A stretch of DNA of 64,000 nucleotides from Psychrobacter sp. JCM 18903 (GTDB lineage: Bacteria > Pseudomonadota > Gammaproteobacteria > Pseudomonadales > Moraxellaceae): NCBI RefSeq assembly GCF_000586475.1, contig NZ_BAWJ01000001.1:289184-353183 (forward strand), written 5' to 3'. The position numbers and the translations under genes were made by a program. This document shows, piece after piece, positions 29,410-40,329 of the stretch (the first letter of the stretch is position 1; each line of letters begins with the position of its first letter). Below the pieces are notes generated by a model. It made no database searches. It was not told where the DNA came from and was given only the letters and a program-made list of their open reading frames with translations.

Positions 29410-30561
29410 ATGAGTATTGAAAAATTCACCCCGAACTGGATGACCGAAGAGCACCAGATGGTGCATGACAGCGCGCTTAAAATGTTTCAATCGTGGGAGC
29501 CAAAGGACGAGCAGTGGCGTAAAAACGGCATGATTGACCGCGCTGCGTGGGAAGAGGCTGGCGCGATGGGATTCTTATGTGCATCGATACCAGAAGAATA
29601 TGGCGGCGGCGGCGGTGACTTTGGTCATGAAGCGGCGCTTCTTTATGCGCAAGCTGAGGCTAATCAATCCGGATTCGGCGGCATGGTGCATTCAGGTATT
29701 GTCGCGCCTTATATCTTGAGTCATGGTACGGAAGCGCAGAAAAAAGAATGGCTACCTAAGATGGCGACGGGTGAGTATGTGGCTGCGATTGCTATGACCG
29801 AACCGGGTACAGGCTCAGACTTGCAGAACATCAAAACCTATGCGGTAAAAGATGGCGATGATTACATTATCAATGGTTCAAAAACCTTTATTACCAATGG
29901 TCAGCATGCCAACCTGATTTTGCTCGCCTGCAAAACCGATCGTGAAAAAGGGGCGCAAGGTGTTTCGCTTATCGTGGTAGAAACGGACAAAGTAGAAGGG
30001 TTTGAGCGTGGTCGTAATCTCGATAAGATTGGTCTGACCTCACAAGATACTTCGGAGTTATTTTTCAGCAATGTACGTGTGCCGCAAAAGAATTTGCTTG
30101 GCACAGTAGAGGGCATGGGTTTTATTCAAATGATGCAAGAGCTGCCACGTGAGCGTCTAATTATTGCTTTAACGGGCGTTGGTGCGATGAAGCTCGCGAT
30201 TAATTTGACCCTAGAGTATGTCAAAGGTCGGGAAGCCTTTGGTAAACCTATTTGGAAGTTTCAAAATACGCGCTTTAAAATGGCAGAATGCTACGCTGAT
30301 TATCTCGCTGCTAGCACGATGTGTGATGCCGCTGTCGATGCCATGTTAGAGGGCAAATTAACCGTACCGCAGGCGTCTTTGATTAAATATTGGGTGACGC
30401 AAAAGCAATGTGATGTGATAGACGAATGCGTCCAGCTGTTTGGCGGTTATGGTTATATGACGGAATACCCAATCGCTCGCCTATATGCTGATGCACGAGT
30501 ACAAAAAATCTACGGCGGCACCAATGAAATCATGAAAGAGCTGGCGTCACGCTTTATGTAA
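29410..30561 (+). CDS. Acyl-CoA dehydrogenase
   Basis: 383-residue FAD enzyme for the first step of beta-oxidation. AAIAMTEPGTGSDLQNIKTY (about 120-139), SKTFITNGQHANL, the ERLIIALTGVGAMKLAI helix and the C-terminal QLFGGYGYMTEYPIARLYAD with KIYGGTNEIMKELASR are typical; the active-site Glu is in the final segment (NEIMKE). Length is standard for short/medium-chain or long-chain-type members. First gene of the cluster, read from the region of the TetR-type palindromes. Chain-length preference cannot be told. Confidence 0.92.
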   Translation: MSIEKFTPNWMTEEHQMVHDSALKMFQSWEPKDEQWRKNGMIDRAAWEEAGAMGFLCASIPEEYGGGGGDFGHEAALLYAQAEANQSGFGGMVHSGIVAPYILSHGTEAQKKEWLPKMATGEYVAAIAMTEPGTGSDLQNIKTYAVKDGDDYIINGSKTFITNGQHANLILLACKTDREKGAQGVSLIVVETDKVEGFERGRNLDKIGLTSQDTSELFFSNVRVPQKNLLGTVEGMGFIQMMQELPRERLIIALTGVGAMKLAINLTLEYVKGREAFGKPIWKFQNTRFKMAECYADYLAASTMCDAAVDAMLEGKLTVPQASLIKYWVTQKQCDVIDECVQLFGGYGYMTEYPIARLYADARVQKIYGGTNEIMKELASRFM

Positions 30562-30678
30562 ATGGCTGATGTAATTGTCTATTTTAACTATTGGTTTTAG
30601 TTCTCGATTCTAACATGACGATTATATTGCCATCATCCATCATGGTTATTTATTCAAAAAAGATAAAAAGGGATTTTT

Positions 30679-31886
30679 ATGACTGAGACTGCTTACATTT
30701 ATGATGCTATCCGCACCCCGCGCGGCAAAGGTAAAAAGGATGGCTCTTTGTATCAGGCGTCACCGATTTGGCTTGCCCATACCTTGTTAAAGGAAATGCA
30801 ACAGCGCCATCATTTGGACACCAGTTTGGTCGATGATGTGGTGCTCGGTTGCGTGACGCCCGTTGGTGAGCAGGGTTCTGATATTGCCCGTATTGCGGTC
30901 ATTGATGCTGGCTGGGCGCAAAGTGTGGCGGGTGTCACTTTATCTCGTTTTTGTGCCTCAGGTCTGGAGTCTATCAATCTAGCCGCTGCCAAAATCATGT
31001 CAGGTATGGAGGACATGGTGGTTGCAGGTGGCGTAGAGTCGATGAGCCGCGTGCCTATGGCTCTGACGGCGGGGCGTGGTATATGGATCCACGGGTTAAT
31101 GAAGCGACGCATTTTGTCCCGCAAGGCGTTGGCGCGGATACCATAGCGACGCTAAAAGGTTTTAGTCGCACCGATGTCGATGCGTTTGCTACCGAGTCGC
31201 ATCGCCGCGCCGCGCATGCTTGGGAGCAGGGCTATTATGATAAATCGGTCGTTCCCGTCACCGATATCAATGGCATGACGCTATTGGATAAAGACGAAAC
31301 CATCCGTCCCAATACCAATGTTGAAACCTTAGCAGGTCTCAATCCTTCTTTTATTATGCCGGGTAAGATGGGCTTTGATAGCGTTATCTTGGACAGATAT
31401 ACCACCATTGAAAAAGTAAATCACGTGCATCATGCGGGCAATTCTTCAGGCATCGTTGATGGTGCTGCAATTTGCTTAGTGGGTAGTGCAGCTGCTGGTC
31501 AAAAAGCAGGCCTTAAACCACGCGCCAAAATCACCATGGCCTCAGTCATTGGCTCAGAACCCGCTATTATGCTGACAGGGCCAACGCCTGCCTGCCAAAA
31601 AGCGCTCAAAAAAGCAGGCATACAAGCTTCAGATATAGACCTATGGGAAATCAATGAAGCCTTTGCTGCTGTTCCCCTGGATACTGCCGATGACTTCGGA
31701 CTCTCGCTTGATATCGTCAACGTCAATGGCGGCGCTATCGCGATGGGTCATCCACTTGGCGCCACGGGCGCGATGCTCATGACAACTGTGCTTGATGAAT
31801 TAGAACGTCGCGATCTAAAAACCGCGATGATTACGCTCTGTGTCGGTGGTGGTATGGGCATCGCCACTATCATTGAGCGCGTGTAG
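30679..31886 (+). CDS. Acetyl-CoA acetyltransferase / 3-ketoacyl-CoA thiolase (one frameshift)
   Basis: About 402 residues. Thiolase catalytic residues are all visible: the acylated Cys in [12 protein letters not shown] (about 93), the His in [18 protein letters not shown], and the second Cys in LCVGGGMG near the C terminus. NEAFAAVPL is the other family motif. One G is missing near 31074 (GGGGG read as GGGG); repair reads [15 protein letters not shown]. Second gene of the beta-oxidation cluster, with a good AAAGGGA ribosome site. It pairs with the FadJ-like enzyme downstream. Confidence 0.9.
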
Positions 31887-31971
31887 TGCTGATAGCGCTA
31901 ATAGATTTTAGTGATTGTCATTAGTTTCTAGTGAATGATATCGACATAGAATAATATAAAAAGGATTTGAA

Positions 31972-34140
31972 ATGAGCACAAACAGCGTAGACGCCATCAA
32001 TGCATTGAACCACTTTTCTGCCGAATCTGATAAGGGCATTATCACCGTCACGATTGACCAAAGTAGTCGCAAAATGAATGTCATCGGCGACGGTTTCACC
32101 GATAATTTTGCAGTGATGACTGACAGCTTTATTAACGACGCGTCCGCCAAAGGTTTGATTTTAACCTCTGGCAAAAAGACCTTTGTCGTCGGTGCTGATA
32201 TTGATCAGTTGGCTAATATTAAAACCGCTGAACAAGCGTTTGAGCTGGTCGAAGACTGAAAGCCAGTTTACGCAAACTAGAGAAATCAGGTAAACCTGTC
32301 GTTGCTGCTATGACTGGAACGGCACTTGGCGGTGGTTTGGAGTTGGCATTGGCCTGTCATTATCGTATCGTGATTGATTCGCCTAAAACTAAATTGGGTC
32401 TACCTGAAGTCAAATTGGGCTTGCTGCCGAGCGGCGGAGGTACTCAGCGTTTACCTCGATTGGTTGGTATTCAATCAGCTTTAGAGCTGATGACCCAAGG
32501 TAAAGAGCTGCGTCCAACTGCCGCTAAAGACATGGGTCTAATTAATGCCGTTGCCACTGACAAAGCAGATATGCTCAAGCAGGCAAAATACTGGATCAAA
32601 GCTAATCCCGATGCCCAGCAGCCATGGGATAGAAAGGGCTTTAAAATTCCCGGCGGTGATAGTAAACATCCTAGTATTGTGCCGATATTTTCTATTGCAC
32701 CAGCCATGGCCAATCAAAAGTCACACGGCAATTATCCAGCCATTACCCATATCATGTCTTGTGTGTTCGAGGGCTGCTTAGTGGATATCGATACAGGACT
32801 TGAGCTTGAGTCTCGTTACTTCGCGGCTTGTATGCTGTCTGTTGAATCTAGAAATATGATCAATACGCTATGGACGCAGCTGAATAGTATTAAAAAAGGT
32901 CAATCTCGTCCAAATGGTTTTGAGCGCTATAAACTAAAAAGGTTGGTGTTCTAGGTGCAGGCATGATGGGCGCGGGCATCGCTTATGTCACTGCAAAGGC
33001 GGGGATTAACGTTGTACTCCTCAACACTGATATAGCAGGCGCTGAAAAAGGCAAAGCATATTCTGCTACTATTTTGGATAAAGCCATTAGCCGTAAACGC
33101 TCTACTGAGGAGAAAAAGCAGGCGTTACTCAATCGTATCAAGCGACAGTGTCTTATGACGATTTGGCAGACTGCGACCTGATTATCGAAGCGGTGTTTGA
33201 AAATCGTGAGATTAAAGCCAAGTGTACTCAGCAAAGCGAGGCGGTGATTCCTAACACGGCTGTCTATGCATCTAATACGTCGACACTTCCTATCACTGGC
33301 TTGGCAAAAGCCAGCACCCGTCCCAATCAATTTATCGGGCTGCATTTCTTCTCGCCAGTCGATAAGATGCCGTTGGTTGAGATTATCATGGGTGAGCAAA
33401 CGGATGACGCCACTTTAGCAAAAGCCTTTGATTATGTGCTACAAATCGGTAAAACACCTATCGTCGTCAATGACAGTCGGGGTTTTTTTACCTCACGGGT
33501 ATTTGGCACTTATGTGTCAGAAGGGGTGGCGATGTTAGGCGAGGGTGTCCATCCGCGCAGCATCGAGGTTGCTGGCATGAAAACCGGTATGCCCATGCCG
33601 CCATTGGCATTGCAAGATGAAGTCTCATTAAGTTTGGCGCTACACGTGAGCGAACAGCAGCAGCTAGATATGGAGGCTGAAGGTAAACCCATTGCTATGC
33701 GTCCTTCGTACGAGATACTCAAAACGCTGGTCAAAGAACACAATCGCGAGGGCAAAAAGAATGGTAAAGGCTTTTATGAGTATACCGATAACGGCGACAA
33801 ATACTTGTGGCCTGAGCTGATGAATTTATATCCAGCAAAAGCCGCGCAGCCATCACAGCAAGATTTAATTGACCGTTTGATGTTTATCCAAGCCAACGAA
33901 TCCGCTAAGTGTTATCAAGAAAACGTCGTCCGCTCTGTCGCTGATACCAACATCGGTTCTATCTTTGGCTGGGGCTTTGCACCACATCAAGGCGGTACGC
34001 TACAGTTTATCAATTCGATGGGGTTAGAGACGTTCATCACCCGTAGCCGTGAACTCGCGGCTCAATACGGTGAGCGTTTTGAGCCAGCACAAATTCTGCT
34101 AGACATGGCAGATAAAGGAGAGGTGTTTTCTGATGACTGA
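31972..34140 (+). CDS. FadJ/FadB-like multifunctional enoyl-CoA hydratase / 3-hydroxyacyl-CoA dehydrogenase (three frameshifts)
   Basis: About 723 residues. The N-terminal crotonase domain has KTFVVGADIDQL and GTALGGGLELALACHYRI (oxyanion hole and catalytic Glu region) plus LPEVKLGLLPSGGGTQRLPR. The dehydrogenase domain has GVLGAGMMGAGIAYVTAKAG for NAD, ASNTSTLPI, and FIGLHFFSPVDKMPLVEII with the catalytic His. Three single bases are missing: T near 32257, A near 32937 and A near 33141; all restore the frame. It carries out hydration and dehydrogenation in beta-oxidation. Its end overlaps the next gene by 8 bases. Confidence 0.9.
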
Positions 34141-35236
34141 TTCTACGATTAATACGAGCACTGGTTCAATGATAGATTTAATGGCAGATTGCTTACAAGG
34201 GCTGCGCGTCGTTGATTTGACTCGTAATTTACCGGGACCCTTTGCCACACGTTTGCTTGCAGATTTGGGCGCAGAAATCATTAAGATTGAACCCAAAAAT
34301 GGTGATCCTGCCAGAGCCTTTGGTGAATTATTTAAAGCACTAAATCATGGCAAAACTACTGAAAGTCATGATTTCCGTGATCCTCAAGGTATTGCTGCTA
34401 TCAAAGCGCACCTCAAAGATGCTGATGTGATGTTGGACAGCTTTCGCCCCGGCGTCCTAAAAGGCATGGGACTAGATGCCAAAACGCTGCATGCGATTAA
34501 TCCAAAGCTAGTCATGGTATCGATTACTGGTTATGGTTTGGCATCTAGCGATTCGAAAATTGAGATTAATCATGACTGGGCTGATAAAGCCGGTCATGAT
34601 ATTAACTTTATGGCGATGAGCGGTGTTTTAGACCAATTAAAGACGGCGAGTGGTGAGCAGGCGATGCCTAACGTGCAATTTGCGGATTTGGCAGGTGGTA
34701 GTGATACCGCTGTGATTGCATTGCTGGCTGCGGTGTTCGCCGCCCAGCGGACGGGCAAAGGTCGTCATGTTGCGGTTAGTATGACGCACAGCTTGTATCA
34801 ACATATGATAATGCCAAAGGCAACGGGAACACTGGTGAAAAGCTTTTCAGGACAACAACCAGCACCACAAAATGATTTTTTGGGTGGATTATTGCCTTGC
34901 TACCGCCTATACAAAACCTCAGATGCACGCTATATGGCTATTGGTTCGCTAGAGCTCAAATTTTGGCAAGGATTGTGTGAGGCGTTGGCGTTGCCAGCGC
35001 TCAAAAACAGCCATTGGCAACGTGGTGTTATGCCAAACACCTCTGAAAGCCAAGCGGCAGCTAAGACGGTAAGTGATAAGTTTGCCAGTCAAACGCTTGA
35101 GCATTGGCAACAAGTTTTTGCACTCGTTGATGTCTGCGTGACTCCTGTGCTTAGCCTGAGTGAAGCAAAAGCACATCCCTTATTTGCCCACCAAGATGAG
35201 TATGATGCAACGTCAGGATGGCAGCAAGTTGAGTAG
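34133..35236 (+). CDS. CaiB/BaiF family CoA-transferase or acyl-CoA racemase
   Basis: 367 residues of family III CoA-transferases. GLRVVDLTRNLPGPFATRLLADLGAEIIKIEP (about 23-54; quoted only for its position) is the N-terminal signature, followed by LDSFRPGVLKGMGLD, GYGLA, and FADLAGGSDTAVIALLAAVF. The family interlocked-dimer fold is implied. Members either move CoA between acids or invert alpha-methylacyl-CoA stereochemistry; in a fatty-acid cluster with acyl-CoA dehydrogenase, 2-methylacyl-CoA racemase activity for branched chains is plausible. No frameshift. Translationally coupled to the FadJ-like gene. Confidence 0.85.
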   Translation: MTDSTINTSTGSMIDLMADCLQGLRVVDLTRNLPGPFATRLLADLGAEIIKIEPKNGDPARAFGELFKALNHGKTTESHDFRDPQGIAAIKAHLKDADVMLDSFRPGVLKGMGLDAKTLHAINPKLVMVSITGYGLASSDSKIEINHDWADKAGHDINFMAMSGVLDQLKTASGEQAMPNVQFADLAGGSDTAVIALLAAVFAAQRTGKGRHVAVSMTHSLYQHMIMPKATGTLVKSFSGQQPAPQNDFLGGLLPCYRLYKTSDARYMAIGSLELKFWQGLCEALALPALKNSHWQRGVMPNTSESQAAAKTVSDKFASQTLEHWQQVFALVDVCVTPVLSLSEAKAHPLFAHQDEYDATSGWQQVE

Positions 35237-35307
35237 TTATGTTTTTTATGAGAAATGCTTCAAAGCCATTGAGTTTTTCATAAGTTGATTACCAAGGAAG
35301 GTAAATT

Positions 35308-36992
35308 ATGGATCAGTTTTGGACGCAGCATTATCCTAAAGGGATAAATGCACAGATAGCGCCGCCACATAATACATTGATTGACATGTTTGATGACAAA
35401 TTAACAGAATATGCCAGCCATGAATTTATCACCAACATGGGTGTTACTTATTCTTATGGGCAAGTGGATAGCCTGTCATTGGCTATTGCGGCTTGGATTC
35501 AAAGTCTGGGTCTAGCAAAGGGTTCGGTCATAGGCATCATGATGCCCAATGTCAACCAGTACCTGCCTATTGTCATAGGGATAATTCGCGCTGGTATGGT
35601 CACAACGCTCATCAATCCACTGTATAGTCCTCGTGAATTGAGACATCAATTGGCTGACTCAGATACTGCTGTATTATTTATATTAGAACCATTTTGTAAA
35701 ACGTTAGAGAAAATTATCAAAGACACGCCTGTCAAAACTGTGGTCATCAGCAAGATTGGCGATATGTTAGGAGTAGTGAAAGGTGCGTTTGTTAATATCG
35801 CTGCCAAATATGTCAAAAAAGCCATTCCCTGTTATCAGTTGAAATCCAATTCTCGCTATACCGTGACTCGCTATAAAGCCTTTTTAAAACGTGCCAAAAA
35901 ATTAAGCTATTCTCGCCCTAGCATTCAAGCGGACGACTTATTAATGCTGCAATATACTGGCGGTACGACAGGTGTTGCCAAAGGTATCTTGATTACCAAT
36001 CAAAATGTTGTGACCGCCACTTATCAATTTGTCGAATGGTTCAAGCCAGTCTATGACACCATGTCTGATAGTACTCAAATAAATACCATTGTCGCTTTAC
36101 CGCTGTATCATATTTATGCGTTTATCTGCTCAATAGTTGGGTTGAGTGTGGGTCAGCATCTCACACTGGTGACCAATCCACGTGATATTGAAGGGTTTAT
36201 CAAGATATTGCGCAAGCGTCCTTTTCATCTATTGCCTGGTGTTAATACTTTGTTCCAAGCCCTGCTGATGAACCCCAAATTTAAGGATCTGGATTTTTCC
36301 GCATGCAAGTTAACTGTAGTTGGTGGTATGGCAGCGACCCCTGAAACCGCTAAGCGCTGGCGTGAAGTCACAGGTCTGCCTATCCTCGAAGGCTGGGGTA
36401 TGTCTGAGACGCTAGGCGTGGGTACCGCTAATCCATTTAATGGTACTGAATATAGTGGCAATGTAGGGTTACCACTGCTAGTGTCGATATCAATATCCGT
36501 GATGATGATGAAAATATTCTCGCCATAAATGAAGTTGGTGAGATGTGTATCAAAGGTGATAACGTCATTACTCATTATCATAATATTGACAATACGACGT
36601 TTTTTACCGCTGATGGTTACTTAAAGACAGGTGATATCGCGTCTATGAATGAGCAGGGTGCTATCAAAATATATGACCGTAAAAAAGACATGATTATCGT
36701 CAGTGGTTTCAACGTTTATCCTAACGAAGTAGAAAACATCATTGAGGAGCACCCTAAGGTTGCCGAATGTTCAGTGGTTGGTATTGATGATAAGTTGCAG
36801 GGTCAGTCGGTCAAAGCCTACGTTGTAAAATCTGATGACAGCTTAAATGAGGATGATATTAAAGCGCTGTGCCAAGCAAATCTGGCCGCCTATAAATGCC
36901 CGCGTCATATCGAATTTATAGACGAGTTACCCAAATCAACTGTCGGAAAAATACTGCGTCACAAGCTGAGAAAATTGGCTCATGAAGCATAA
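35308..36992 (+). CDS. Long-chain fatty acid-CoA ligase (FadD-like, one frameshift)
   Basis: About 561 residues of the ANL superfamily. AMP-binding P-loop YTGGTTGVAKG (about 216-226), GWGMSE motif (about 366-371), then after repair DGYLKTGDIASM and YDRKKDMIIVSGFNVYP with the hinge, and the catalytic Lys in PKSTVGKILRHKLR. One C is missing near 36473 (CTGCCTAG read as CTGCTAG). It activates a free fatty acid to its CoA ester and feeds the upstream enzymes. Good ribosome site AAGGAAGGT. Confidence 0.9.
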
Positions 36993-37200
36993 TGATTACT
37001 CAAGAGGAACATTGCATGAGCATCTTATGATCATTTTACGACTACAGCATGACCATCATCAGTCACCAATAATCAGGATTCATACCGACATTCAATGAGA
37101 GTAAAAGCTCTTGATACAATTTACCGCCTCCAATCAATAACGCTCACGGTTAGTTTGTTCCGTCTGAAAATGTAAATGATCGATTCGCCAGCTATTTCCG

Positions 37201-37233
37201 TAAGGCTCATTTAATGGTATTAAATGAGGCCTT
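37201..37233 (+). terminator. Probable terminator after the fatty-acid cluster
   Basis: Stem AAGGCTCATTTAAT/ATTAAATGAGGCCTT with one bulged base and a 3-base loop, followed by ATGTTTT. Lies about 200 bases after the ligase gene. The 36993-37200 stretch before it shows no gene that can be supported. Confidence 0.6.
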
Positions 37234-37276
37234 ATGTTTTGGCAAATGCTTATGGGGTTGTTTTCGATACTTTATC

Positions 37277-37449
37277 TAGGCGTGTCCTCATTTTAAAAAT
37301 GGTGATAAAAATGAGATAAATTGCCGTCAAACAAGGAAGCTAGCACCGTTAATATCGAGATATTGATAAGCTATGTGACGATGTTTAGCAAAATTTAGCC
37401 ATTTTTAGCCCATTTAGAGAGTAATTGATTGAATTGAGGACACGCCCTA
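37277..37449. mobile_element. MITE-like element, about 170 bp
   Basis: Ends in inverted repeats of about 14 bp (CTAGGCGTGTCCTCA at left, TGAGGACACGCCCTAA at right) and has no coding capacity. The interior shares long blocks with 55406-55558 (ATTTTAAAAATGG-GATAAAAATGAGATAAATTG, GTCAAACAAGGA, ATATCGAGATATT, CCATTT). Two near-identical copies 18 kb apart plus a solo hairpin at 29337 indicate a non-autonomous element, perhaps moved by an IS5-type transposase; no such transposase is in the window. Clear target duplications could not be assigned. Confidence 0.72.
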
Positions 37450-37559
37450 ATGTTGTTTGATGTCATCGTATTGTCATGGCTCTTTAACCAAAATGTCACA
37501 ACTACTGGCTACACTGCTGACCTAGGCAACACAAATAATAAATGATCAGGTTGGTTGAT

Positions 37560-38482
37560 ATGTTAGAGCTTAGAGGTGTGACGAAAAAGTATGAGAATAA
37601 AGTCATCTTTGAAGATATTTCCCTCAAAATTAATAAGGCGAAATTGTCTCAATCTTAGGGCCTTCTGGGTGTGGTAAAACGACTTTATTGCATATTATCT
37701 TGGGTTTGACGGGTATCAATGGCGGTCGTCTTGCTTATAACGGCGAAGACATTACACGAGTGCCGATGAAAAAAAGAGGCTTTAATATTGTCTTTCAAGA
37801 CTATGCACTGTTTCCCAATCTAAATGTCAAACAAAACATCGAATACGGTCTACGCAATAATCCCCATATTAGCACGCAAGCAGAAGTCGATGAACTGGTC
37901 GACTTACTCGATATCAAAGCCCACCTAAATAAACGTATCAACCAGTTGTCAGGCGGTCAAAAGCAACGCGTGGCACTCGCACGCACTTTGGTGATGAAGC
38001 CTAAAATTCTGTTATTAGATGAGCCTTTATCTGCGCTAGATGGTGTCATCAAAGAAACCATCAAAGCACGTATTCGCGAGATTTCCGTTCGCTATCAGTT
38101 GACGACTTTAATAGTCACTCATGATCCAGAAGAAGCCATGACGTTATCTGATCGTATTTTACTGCTCTCAGACGGCAAAGTGGCACAGTTCGCGACCCCA
38201 ACGGAAATCATTCGCAACCCAGCCAATGATTTTGTCAAAAACTTCATTCTCAATCAGCTCAATATTAAGCGTCGCAATATCTTAAGTTTATTCGCGGATG
38301 ATAGCGCAAATATCGACCCCTTAAGCAAATATACCCAGCGCCAACATTACGGTCAGGATGACAGTGTGGTGACACATCGTTATGACGATATCGATGGTAT
38401 TAAAACTATCGACAATACCGACGATCTTAACGTTATCAAAGCCAGTCATCAGCAAAAACGAAAAGATGCCACCATCAATTAA
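37560..38482 (+). CDS. Aminophosphonate-type ABC transporter ATPase (one frameshift)
   Basis: About 307 residues. Walker A GPSGCGKTT (about 36-44), Q-loop FQDYALFPNL, signature LSGGQKQRVALARTL, Walker B ILLLDEPLSALD and switch His in IVTHDPEEAM are all present. The C-terminal 70 residues are a polar, divergent extension. One G is missing near 37637 (AAGGGC read as AAGGC), before Walker A. It belongs with the fused permease and binding protein downstream; the trio resembles 2-aminoethylphosphonate (PhnT-type) and iron/thiamine/spermidine importers, and the degradative genes that follow decide for phosphonate. Confidence 0.87.
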
Positions 38483-38546
38483 TATTGATTAAAAATAAAA
38501 ATGTTGTGAATGAACGTATTTGACTATTTGATCGTCTTGGATATTT

Positions 38547-40199
38547 ATGAAATTGAGCAATTCACCCCTCGTAAAAGCAATTTGGCTATTCGTTGCTGTT
38601 TTATTCGTTATGTTTATGTTTGTGCCATTAGTCAAACTGCTGGCACTGTCTTTGAATGTCGGTGATGCATTAGGCTAGAAAACTACACCAGTATTTTGAG
38701 CAGTGATGGCTTTTTGCAGACCATGAAAAACAGCTTTTTTGTGGCAACGATGAGTGCGCTTAGCGCGACGTTTTGGGCTTTATTTTGGCTTATACCGTGC
38801 ATTGGACCAATTTGCCCAAAAGTTTTAAACAATTTATTAAGCTGGCGGCATTATTTCCTATGTTGTTGCCAACCGTAACCTATGGCTTTGCCATTATTTA
38901 TACCTTTGGTAAACAAGGCTTGCTGATTCAGATTATAGGCTTTCAGCTGTTTGAGGACATATATGGCTTTTATGGCATGTGGCTTGGTTATACCATTTAT
39001 ACCTTGCCCATTGCTTTTTTATTATTGAACAATACGTTCCAATATTTGGACAAAAAGTTTGTCGTTGTATCAGAGTTGATGGGAGACTCTCCTTATCGCC
39101 AGTTTGACATGACTGTGGTGCGCCCTCTAATCGGCACCTTTGCAGCAGCGATGATTCAATGTTTCTTTTTAGCCTTTACAGACTTTGGTATTCCAGCGTC
39201 GATTGGGGGGCAATATAGCGTCATCGCCACTGAGCTTTATACCCAAATCTTAGGCGCGTCACCTTCATTCGAAAAGGGGGCAGTGGTTGCGCTATTTATG
39301 CTGGTGCCATCAATCCTAAGCATCGCCATACTATGGTACGTGGCACGCTTCAATGTGCGCTATGACTCAGTTGAAATGATTGATCTGCCCACCTCAAAAA
39401 TCAAAGACCGTGTTTTGGCGGTGTTATCGAGTGTGATTTTAGCCTCACTGTTACTGGTATTCGCCGTGATATTCATCATCCCATGGATTAAATCATGGCC
39501 TTATCAGATGGTCTTCACCACCGAGATTGTCAGCGAGGCTTTAGAGTCTGCCAATCTGATGCGGGTCTATAAAAATTCATTACTTGTGGCGGTATTAACG
39601 GCGGTGTTTGGCACCTTGATTACGTATTTTTCAGCCTGTTATACGAGCGCTCAAGCCTGTTTAAAATGGGTAAATTCAGTATTGAAAGCTCAGCATTGGT
39701 AACCAATACGGTGCCTGGAATGGTCGTAGGTATTGCCTATTTGATGGTGTTTTCGGGGTCGGCGGTCGCCAATACTATTTTTATCATCGTGATTAGCAAC
39801 ATCATTCATTACTTTGCCACGCCTTATTTAATGAGTAAAAACGCACTGTCTAAAATGAATTTGGGCTGGGAGACGACGGCTGGTCTGTTGGGTGACTCAT
39901 GGTTTGTATCGTTACGCCGCATCGTCGTGCCCAATTCATTTTTTACGCTGATTGAAGTCGCTTCGTTCTATTTTATCAGCGCCATGGTGACGATTAGCGC
40001 GGTTATCTTTATTTCAGGTGCCAAAACCATGGTACTCACCACCAAGATAGTTGAGCTACAGCACTTTGCGCGCTTCGATGAGATTTTTATCTTGTCGCTG
40101 ATGATATTGCTGACCAATATTGGCGCACTGATGTTGTTTGCTATGGTCCGTCATATTTATAGCAAACGGCTCTCTGGTAGAGCGGCAATAAAAACCTAA
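38547..40199 (+). CDS. ABC transporter permease, fused double-domain PhnV/FbpB type (three frameshifts)
   Basis: About 551 residues with some 12 membrane helices and two permease domains, each with an EAA-type loop (VVSELMGDSPYRQFDMTVVRP in the first, TAGLLGDSWFVSLRRIVVPN in the second). Three single bases are missing: T near 38673, T near 38774 and G near 39645, all restoring a continuous frame. It forms the membrane channel with the ATPase and binding protein. The binding-protein-dependent importers of 2-aminoethylphosphonate have this fused arrangement in some bacteria; ferric-iron importers do too. Confidence 0.84.
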
Positions 40200-40329
40200 G
40201 TCAATGGTGGTGCCAACGTCTTCTTAGTCTTACCCATCGGTCAAGCGCATTGATAAGACTTATTTTCGTTTTATATTTTAAGCAACACCTTTTTCATTAT
40301 TAAAACATCAACAAATAATAGGACAAATA

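Noticed and set aside
31972..34140. Four separate genes for the FadJ-like region
   Set aside because: Each piece is an incomplete domain, and three single-base corrections join them into one enzyme of normal length.
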